DNA of 64,000 nt from an uncultured Novosphingobium sp. (GTDB lineage Bacteria > Pseudomonadota > Alphaproteobacteria > Sphingomonadales > Sphingomonadaceae). Both the position numbers and the translations under genes were made by a program. The notes under the pieces were generated by a model, which ran no database searches, was not told the DNA's origin, and saw nothing but the letters and a program-made list of their open reading frames with translations. The DNA lies in the NCBI GenBank assembly GCA_946886365.1, contig CAMPIM010000002.1, positions 13,751 through 77,750 on the forward strand. Reading direction: 5' to 3'. Positions 57,989-64,000 of the stretch are shown here, one piece after another. Every line of letters starts with the position of its first letter. Positions within the stretch are counted from its first letter, which is position 1.

Positions 57989-58663
57989 TCATTGACCGGC
58001 TTGCGCGGCCGGTTTCGGCAGGGGTGGCGCTCCGCCTCCCAACGTCGCCAGATATTTGATGACAGCCGCCCGATCTTCCGGACGGCGAAGCCCTGCAAAG
58101 CTCATCTTCGTTCCTGGCACATCCCGCATCGGCGAGGCGAGGAACGTGAATAGCTGGTCGTAGGTCCAACTGCCCCCATGCGCTTTCATCGCAGGGGAAT
58201 AGGCAAAGCCCGCATGGCTGGCGACCGGCCGCCCTACCACGTCCCACAGATTAGGCCCGATGCGGTTTGGTCCTCCCTGGCCAAAGTCGTGGCAACTGGC
58301 GCAAAGCTGCGTCTTCGCCTTGCCAGCATTCGCATCCGCGCTGGCGAGCAATGTGCCAAGGTCGACTGGCGCCGCCGCAGGGGTAGCGGCGGCGGCAGAG
58401 GATGGCGCGGGCGACTTGCCGCGCATATCCCGGTGATAGGCGATCAGCCGGTTGCCCTCGCCCGGGTCGCCAAGGCTGGATGGCCAGTCCCGCTGCACCG
58501 ACGCCATGTCCACGCGCGGCGGCATGTCGTCGGCGGGCTTGTAGGCGAGGGAGCCTGCATTGGCATTTGGATAAAGCCGCCCGGCAAACCAATTGAAGCT
58601 CCAGAGCGCGCCCGTGGCACCCACGACGCACAGCCCCGTCACCAGCCAGCGCATCCGGTTCAT
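57989..58663 (-). CDS. Membrane-anchored c-type cytochrome of the oxidase operon
   Basis: A 224-residue protein with an N-terminal membrane anchor (about 5-27), an alanine/proline linker (about 83-105) and a class I cytochrome c domain. Heme is bound at CASCH near residue 123, with the distal methionine in PGTKMSFAG near residue 188. It is the last gene of the oxidase operon, 4 bp after the subunit IV stop, so it probably delivers electrons to the CuA centre. ATG 58663 has GGAGG upstream. Confidence 0.9.
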   Translation of the reverse strand: MNRMRWLVTGLCVVGATGALWSFNWFAGRLYPNANAGSLAYKPADDMPPRVDMASVQRDWPSSLGDPGEGNRLIAYHRDMRGKSPAPSSAAAATPAAAPVDLGTLLASADANAGKAKTQLCASCHDFGQGGPNRIGPNLWDVVGRPVASHAGFAYSPAMKAHGGSWTYDQLFTFLASPMRDVPGTKMSFAGLRRPEDRAAVIKYLATLGGGAPPLPKPAAQAGQ

Positions 58664-58667
58664 GGCT

Positions 58668-59027
58668 TCATCCTCCCCCACCCATGAAGATCGCGCGCGT
58701 CCAATAGGCATAGTCGGCCTCAATCGTCATGATCCGCACCAGCACCAGCAGCAGCAGCGGCGGCACGAGGATCGCGTAGATCAGCGACAGCCTTTCCCAG
58801 GCGAGATGCATGAAGATGGATAGGATCAGCCCGGCCTTGAGCACCATGAACAGAATGATCAGCGTCCAGCGGACGATCCCCTGCACATGCATATAATCGA
58901 CCATGTAGGACATGGCGCTGAGGACGAAAAGATAGCTCCAGACCTTCAGGTAGAGGCTGATCGGATGATGCTGCCCTTCATGGACTATGGAGCTATCGCT
59001 GCCGGGTATCTCATGCTTCATGGACAT
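58668..59027 (-). CDS. Cytochrome c oxidase subunit IV family protein
   Basis: A 119-residue membrane protein with three hydrophobic helices, matching the prokaryotic subunit IV (CtaF-like) size. The pattern VLKAGLILSIFMHLAWERLSLIYAI near residues 62-86 is characteristic. The start is ATG 59027, sharing one base with the stop of the subunit III gene; ATG 59021 is an alternative. It stabilises the oxidase core. Confidence 0.85.
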   Translation of the reverse strand: MSMKHEIPGSDSSIVHEGQHHPISLYLKVWSYLFVLSAMSYMVDYMHVQGIVRWTLIILFMVLKAGLILSIFMHLAWERLSLIYAILVPPLLLLVLVRIMTIEADYAYWTRAIFMGGGG

Positions 59028-59722
59028 CACCACAGGTAGAAGAAGGCGAAGATAAAGACCCAGACGAGGTCGACGAAATGCCAGTAAAGCCCGGCGATCT
59101 CGACCGCGCTATAGTCGCCGGAACGATCATAATGCCCACGCGCCACCTTGGAGGCGATGATCAGCAGCAGGATGACGCCGCAGGTCACATGCAGACCGTG
59201 GAAGCCAGTGATCATGAAGAAGCTTGCGCCAAATTGCGGCGCGCCCATCGGATTGCTCCAGGGGCGCACGCCTTCCTCGAAGATCAGCTTGCTCCATTCG
59301 AACGCCTGCATGGACAGGAAAGTCAGGCCGAACAGCGCCGTCAGCAGCATGAGAGCTGCTGTCTTGCGCCGGTCGCGCCGGTAGCCAAAATTGACCGCCA
59401 TCGCCATGGTGCCGCTGGAACTGATGAGCGCAAAGGTCATGATGGCGATCAGGACCAAGGGGATGTCGTGCCCGCCGATCGTCAGGGCGAATACTTCAGC
59501 GGTATTGGGCCATGGCTCCACCGCCGACGCCCGCATCGTCATGTAGCCGGTCAGGAAGCAGGAAAAGATGAAGGTATCCGACAGCAGGAATATCCACATC
59601 ATCGCCTTGCCCCAATGGGTATGGCGAAAGACTTCCTTGTCGGCAGACCAGTCAGCCGCGATCTCACGCAAGGCGGGCGTGATGATTTCGCGGTCTTCCT
59701 TTTCCGGCATCGTCAGAGACAT
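59027..59722 (-). CDS. coxP: Cytochrome c oxidase subunit III (CoxP-like)
   Basis: A 231-residue subunit III with seven likely membrane helices. Characteristic segments are WIFLLSDTFIFSCFLTGY, SSGTMAMAVNFGYRRD, FITGFHGLHVTCGV and the C-terminal HFVDLVWVFIFAFFYLW. This matches the longer of the two subunit III-like proteins of CoxMNOP operons. I start at ATG 59722; the frame is open to 60118, but that part is antiphase to the neighbouring gene. Confidence 0.9.
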   Translation of the reverse strand: MSLTMPEKEDREIITPALREIAADWSADKEVFRHTHWGKAMMWIFLLSDTFIFSCFLTGYMTMRASAVEPWPNTAEVFALTIGGHDIPLVLIAIMTFALISSSGTMAMAVNFGYRRDRRKTAALMLLTALFGLTFLSMQAFEWSKLIFEEGVRPWSNPMGAPQFGASFFMITGFHGLHVTCGVILLLIIASKVARGHYDRSGDYSAVEIAGLYWHFVDLVWVFIFAFFYLW

Positions 59723-59751
59723 GGCGATACAGTCCCTTTCCCAATGGGGTT

Positions 59752-60345
59752 TCAGGTCGATACAAGCAGTCCTGCCAGCAATATCCACATGACCAGAAGG
59801 AAATGCCAGTAGAGCGCGCACAAGCGGACATGGCGGATATTGCGTCCAATCAGCGCCCATCCCGCCGCAACCAGCCCGCCGATGATGTGCAGCCCGTGCA
59901 AGCCGGTCAGCAGGTAGAAGAAGGCATTGGCCGGATTGGCCGCCAGAAAATAGCCCGCGGCCTGATAATGGCGCCACAGCATCCACTGACCGATGAGGAA
60001 GCACAGACCCAGCGTCGCCCCTGCGATTGACGCCCGAACGGCCCGGCCATGCGTGGCCGCACGCCGCGCAACTTCCCACGCGACGCTGCTCCCTGCCAGA
60101 ACCGCGCTGTTGATCCACAATAGCGGTGGGTCGGGCATCGGTTCCCAGTCAGTGCCGCTATGGCCCATCGCGCTGTGCAGCCCCATACGCATGACATAGG
60201 CGGCCGCGAGCAGAGAGAACATGACGCAGGCGACCGCGACATAGGCGGAAAGGCCCACCGCCCCTGCCGATGGACGGTCCGGCGGCAGGTCCCGGTCGGT
60301 CGTCGGCTCCCAGCTTCTTTCGGCAAGGCGGGTCAGCAGGCTCAT
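59752..60345 (-). CDS. coxO: Cytochrome c oxidase subunit III-like protein (CoxO-like)
   Basis: A 197-residue membrane protein with about five helices, a shortened subunit III relative. It has the GLHGLHIIGGLVAAGWALIGR segment and ends in CALYWHFLLVMWILLAGLLV, as subunit III does, but lacks the N-terminal half. In CoxMNOP-type oxidases two subunit III-like genes occur in this place. The start overlaps the coxN stop (ATGA). Confidence 0.88.
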   Translation of the reverse strand: MSLLTRLAERSWEPTTDRDLPPDRPSAGAVGLSAYVAVACVMFSLLAAAYVMRMGLHSAMGHSGTDWEPMPDPPLLWINSAVLAGSSVAWEVARRAATHGRAVRASIAGATLGLCFLIGQWMLWRHYQAAGYFLAANPANAFFYLLTGLHGLHIIGGLVAAGWALIGRNIRHVRLCALYWHFLLVMWILLAGLLVST

Positions 60346-62063
60346 GCGCGCGGCTCCGTTTGGGGGATGAAGTCCCTGGCCGCGCCCGGCACGCTATAGT
60401 CATAGGCCCAGCGATAGACGACCGGCAGATGCGGCCCCCAATTGCCATGTCCGGGCGGCGTCTGCGGCGTTTGCCACTCCAGGCTCGCCGCGCCCCACGG
60501 GTTCGGGTCTGCGCGCGGTCCCCAAAAACGGCTCCAGATCATGTTGAAGAAGAAAAGTCCCTGCGCCGCAAAGACGATCAGCGCCGCAATGCTGATCCAT
60601 TCATTGGCCAGATGCACCGACGGCGGGATGAACCCTGCTTCGCCCAACGCATAATAACGGCGCGGCACGCCCAATATGCCCAGATAATGCATGGGCAGGA
60701 AAATCGCATAAACCCCCAGGAAGGTGATCCAGAAATGGAGCTTGCCCAAAGTCTCGTTCCACATCCGGCCGAAGATCTTGGGATACCAGTGATAGATCGC
60801 GCCGAAGATCACCAGCACCGGCGACACGCCCATGACCATGTGGAAGTGCGCGACGACGAAGAAGGTATCGGACAGCGGCACGTCGACGCTGACATTGCCC
60901 AGGAATAGTCCCGACAGCCCGCCATGGATGAAGGTGAAGATGAACGCGATCGCGAACAGCATCGGCACGCGCAGATGAATGTCACCGCGCCACAAGGTCA
61001 GCAGCCAGTTATAGACCTTGATCGCGGTGGGGATCGCGATGATCAGCGTCGATGTCGCGAAGAAGAACCCGAAATAGGGGTTCATCCCGCTCACATACAT
61101 ATGATGCGCCCAAACGAGAAAGCTCAGGGCGCCGATGATGACGATCGCCCACACCATCATGCGATAGCCGAAGATGTTGCGCCGGGCGTGGACGCTGATC
61201 AGGTCCGATACGATGCCGAAGGCCGGCAGGGCGACGATATAGACTTCAGGATGGCCGAAGAACCAGAAGAGATGCTGGAAGAGGAGGGGGCTTCCTCCCT
61301 CCGTGGGTGTGATCGCGCCCATCGATTGCATGGTGGGCATGAAGAAGCTGGTGCCCGCGAAATGGTCGAACAGCATCATGATCGCCGCGACGAACAGCGC
61401 GGGGAAGGCGAGCAGACCCATGATCGACGCGGTGAAGATGCCCCATACCGATAGCGGCATCCGCATCAGCGTCATGCCCTTCGTGCGCGCTTGCAGCACC
61501 GTCGTCACATAATTCAGCCCACCCATGGTGAAAGCGGCCACGAAGATGGCGAGGCTCACCAGCATGGTGGCGATGCCCCATTGATGACCGGGTGTTCCCT
61601 CGCTGATCGCCTGCGGGGGATAGAGCGTCCAGCCCGCGCCCGTGGGTCCGCCCGGCACGAAAAAGCCCGATACGAGCACGATGACCGACAGCAGATAGAG
61701 CCAGTAGCTCAGCATATTGACGAAGGGGAACACCATGTCCCGCGCGCCGATCATCAACGGGATGAGGTAATTGCCAAAGCCCCCGAGCAGCAGCGCCGTC
61801 AGCAGATAGACGACCATGATCATGCCATGCATCGACACGAACTGGAGGTAATTGTCGGGCTGGATCGCGGGGAAGGCGCCGGGAAAGCCGAGTTGCAGCC
61901 GCATAAGCGCGGACAGCACCAGTGCCACCAGCCCGATCGCGATGGCGGTCAGGCTATATTGGATGGCAATGACCTTATGATCCTGGCTCCAGACATATCT
62001 GGTGACCCAACTGTGGGGATGATGCAGCGGCCGCAGGTCGTCAGCCAGGGCGGTAGCCATCAA
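60342..62063 (-). CDS. coxN: Cytochrome c oxidase subunit I, heme-copper A family (CoxN-like)
   Basis: A 573-residue catalytic subunit with about twelve membrane helices. Ligands visible: the low-spin heme histidine in SMHGMIMV near residue 80, the CuB/crosslinked His-Tyr segment HPEVYIVALPAFG near residue 270, VWAHHMYVSGM near residue 316 (CuB histidines) and HFHMVMG near residue 400 (heme a3). The A-type GHPEVYI pattern with glutamate is kept. The start overlaps the coxM stop (ATGG/TGA overlap). It pumps protons while reducing oxygen. Confidence 0.97.
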   Translation of the reverse strand: MMATALADDLRPLHHPHSWVTRYVWSQDHKVIAIQYSLTAIAIGLVALVLSALMRLQLGFPGAFPAIQPDNYLQFVSMHGMIMVVYLLTALLLGGFGNYLIPLMIGARDMVFPFVNMLSYWLYLLSVIVLVSGFFVPGGPTGAGWTLYPPQAISEGTPGHQWGIATMLVSLAIFVAAFTMGGLNYVTTVLQARTKGMTLMRMPLSVWGIFTASIMGLLAFPALFVAAIMMLFDHFAGTSFFMPTMQSMGAITPTEGGSPLLFQHLFWFFGHPEVYIVALPAFGIVSDLISVHARRNIFGYRMMVWAIVIIGALSFLVWAHHMYVSGMNPYFGFFFATSTLIIAIPTAIKVYNWLLTLWRGDIHLRVPMLFAIAFIFTFIHGGLSGLFLGNVSVDVPLSDTFFVVAHFHMVMGVSPVLVIFGAIYHWYPKIFGRMWNETLGKLHFWITFLGVYAIFLPMHYLGILGVPRRYYALGEAGFIPPSVHLANEWISIAALIVFAAQGLFFFNMIWSRFWGPRADPNPWGAASLEWQTPQTPPGHGNWGPHLPVVYRWAYDYSVPGAARDFIPQTEPRA

Positions 62064-62968
62064 CTCTTGCTCCAGGACGCGGGGACGCTGCAGGCATTTG
62101 CCTTGATCAGCAGGATGGACATGGCGGCGGGCGGCGTTTCGGCCAGAATTTGTCCAAAGCTCGTCTGTTGCGCTTGCCAGGCGGTGAAAGCCTTGGGCGA
62201 TTCGACCACGACGCGCCCACGCATCTCATGGTGGCCCGTGCCGCACAGTTCGGCACAGAGGATGTCGAACGCGCCCACCTTGGTCGGGGTCATCCAGAAA
62301 TAGGTGACGATGCCGGGCACCAAATCCATCTTTGCCCGGAACTCCGGCACATAGAAGTCGTGCAGCACATCCTTGGAACGCAGCACCATCTTGACCGGCT
62401 TGCCCAGCGGCAGATGCAGGTCACCCGCTTCTATGAGCACATCATCGCGTCCGAACGGGTCCAAGGGATCGAGGCCGAGCGCGTTGTCAGGCGTCACATA
62501 TTTGACCGCCGCTGCGCCCAGCACGCCATCGGGTCCGGGATAGCGGAAGGACCACTGCCACTGCTGCCCCACCGCCTCGATGACAGTGGCGTCCTGCGGC
62601 ACGGAAACATAGCGGCCCCATGCGGCGAGGCCGGGAGCCAGCATCCCCGCGATGCCGATCGCCGTCCAGAGCGTCAGCCTTTTCTCCAATGAGGCGTTTT
62701 CCGGCTCATAATGCGCCTTGTGTCCGGTGCGATGTCGGTAGCGGACCAGCACCCAGGCCAGGAACAGGTTGAGGATGATGAAGGCCGCCGCGCAAATCCA
62801 GAGCGTTACGTCCAGCGCGGAATCAATGGAGCCCCAATTTGAAGCGATCGGCGTTCGCCACCATGGGCTGAACAGGTGAAATGCGACCGAACCAAACACC
62901 AGCAAGGCGATGGCGACCGCAATCGGCACAGGCTCTCTCCCATCAATGCAGGCGCGCCTCACAGCCAT
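62060..62968 (-). CDS. coxM: Cytochrome c oxidase subunit II with CuA site (CoxM-like)
   Basis: A 302-residue subunit with an N-terminal membrane anchor pair (about residues 15-35 and 60-80) and a cupredoxin domain. The CuA ligands are in the CAELCGTGHHEM motif near residue 250 with the first histidine in DVLHDFYVPEF near residue 203. It is first in the operon coxM-coxN-coxO-coxP-subunit IV-cytochrome c. ATG 62968 is a moderate start; the frame opens further left but enters the promoter region. The last 20 residues are unusual for the family. Confidence 0.92.
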   Translation of the reverse strand: MAVRRACIDGREPVPIAVAIALLVFGSVAFHLFSPWWRTPIASNWGSIDSALDVTLWICAAAFIILNLFLAWVLVRYRHRTGHKAHYEPENASLEKRLTLWTAIGIAGMLAPGLAAWGRYVSVPQDATVIEAVGQQWQWSFRYPGPDGVLGAAAVKYVTPDNALGLDPLDPFGRDDVLIEAGDLHLPLGKPVKMVLRSKDVLHDFYVPEFRAKMDLVPGIVTYFWMTPTKVGAFDILCAELCGTGHHEMRGRVVVESPKAFTAWQAQQTSFGQILAETPPAAMSILLIKANACSVPASWSKS

Positions 62969-63252
62969 TGACCCGGCTTTTATTGAGTCGCCCCGGAAAT
63001 AACCGCATTGGTAATCTATAGAAAAATCGCACCGGGTGGAAGTGGTTAGCCGTGATGCCGCTTTTCCGGACTGAAGACTGCCGCGTGCGGTGCGCGGAAG
63101 GGGGCAGGGCTGCGCCTCTTGCGTCACGCGATGCCCGAAGGGGTTAATCATTATGCCTGCGCTCTGCGACCGAAGATTGTTTGATCGGACCTGGCAAAAG
63201 CGGGAGGGTCGGCGGCCAATGAGGTCAGAATGCCGCTGTGGAGGATCTATTC

Positions 63253-63987
63253 ATGCTATCGCAATCGGGAACGCTGAACGCGCCCCTGCTCGAGGCAATG
63301 TCTGACCGGCCGATGGAGGGGGGCTCCCGGCCCTCTAGCCTGTCGGCCCGCCAGGTCATCAAGATCATCCGGCGGCACGAACTGTTGCTCGGCGCGATCG
63401 TGTTCTTCGCGGTCCTCATCGTACTGGTGGTTCAGTTGACCGCGACGCCCATCTATCAGGCGACGGCGACGGTGCAGGTCGAACTGAATGACGACAGCGG
63501 ATCGCCCGACATGGCCGCGCGCAACCAGCAGCGCGTCGCCAACGAAGCGGGCATCTACCGGTCCCGTTCCCTTGCCGAACGCGTGGTGCAGGATTTGAAG
63601 CTCGCGTCCGATCCGCGCTTCGTCGAAGCGCCGCTTCCCGCTAACGCCGTCGTCGACAACCGCCGCCTGTCCCGCCTCGCGGGCAGGCTGATATCCAGCA
63701 CATCGATTTCAAGCTCCAAGGATTCCGACTTCATCGACATCACCGTGCGATCCGAGTCGGCCGACCTGGCGTCGGAAATCGCCAATCAATATCCCGCCAG
63801 CCTTGCCGCCTACCGCTCCGTCATGCGCGACGACCGGCAGGGCAAGATCGTCAGCCAGCTGGATGACGAGCGGGCGCGGCTCGCGATCGAGGCGCATCAA
63901 GCCGAAAAGGCGGTCGCCGACTTCCGGCGCCAGCATCAGATGCTCACCGGCGCCGGCGGGTCGGAAGAAGGCGGCGGCGTAGGTTAG
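63253..63987 (+). pseudogene. Chain-length determinant (Wzz/GumC-like) N-terminal half, cut by an in-frame stop
   Basis: The 244-residue reading frame shows the N-terminal part of a polysaccharide co-polymerase: a cytosolic lead, one transmembrane helix at about residues 48-68, the Wzz domain (ATATVQVEL...YRSRSLAERVVQDL near residues 80-120) and the start of a coiled coil (KAVADFRRQHQML near residue 222). Full proteins are about 450-750 residues with a second helix and often a tyrosine kinase domain. Here a TAG at 63985 stops it after GGVG, while the following bases still read AFSL in the same frame. ATG 63253 has GGAGG upstream. Truncation may be real or a sequencing artefact at the window edge. 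Confidence 0.6.
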
Positions 63988-64000
63988 GCTTTCAGCCTGA

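Overview
The window reads as chromosome of a GC-rich alphaproteobacterium, most likely a sphingomonad (Sphingomonas/Sphingobium type). The evidence is the style of the TonB-dependent receptor, the secreted proteins of a kind I associate with sphingomonads, the DnaE2 polymerase, a CoxMNOP-like oxidase and promoter-like motifs of the EcfG general stress type. No taxonomic search was possible.

Left part (1-11.9 kb): the 3' end of the error-prone polymerase gene dnaE2, a compound inverted repeat, a GFA-family zinc protein, the tamB/tamA outer-membrane assembly pair, recJ and a tRNA-Glu(TTC) gene.

Accessory part (11.95-27.79 kb): a 15.8-kb element integrated into the 3' end of the tRNA-Glu gene and bounded by an 18-bp perfect direct repeat (attL 11946-11963, attR 27774-27791). 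It carries a tyrosine recombinase beside the tRNA, a complete type I restriction-modification system (hsdRMS), a cassette of two different DEDD-type exonucleases around an unknown protein, a KfrA-like DNA-binding protein with a palindromic candidate operator, a MobV-type relaxase preceded by oriT-like hairpins, and a translationally coupled HipA-like kinase plus DUF3037 pair. With integrase and relaxase but no type IV secretion genes it looks like an integrative mobilizable element. The kinase/DUF3037 pair and the exonuclease cassette are the least described parts.

Core part (27.9-49.1 kb): histidine phosphatase, NAD(P)HX dehydratase, MgtC-like membrane protein, rlmN, IalB-like protein, dnaN, a PAS-GGDEF-EAL-PilZ protein, a CheB-like lone receiver, a TonB-dependent receptor with a glycine-rich insert, proline iminopeptidase, a tandem pair of secreted cysteine-containing paralogues, coq7, dsbB, uvrB, a class A acid phosphatase, two DUF3617-like lipoproteins with a probable unlisted 58-residue gene between them, and a metallo-beta-lactamase-fold hydrolase.

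Stress and respiration part (48.8-64 kb): a heme-oxygenase-like diiron protein coupled to a degenerate receiver; a minus-strand run of alpha/beta hydrolase, small protein, alkB, xthA and ATP-dependent DNA ligase that may be read from an EcfG-type promoter; a second EcfG-type promoter facing a small membrane protein; katG; a DUF2189 membrane protein; and a six-gene cytochrome c oxidase operon (II, I, III-like, III, IV, cytochrome c). The window ends in a polysaccharide chain-length gene that is cut by an in-frame stop.
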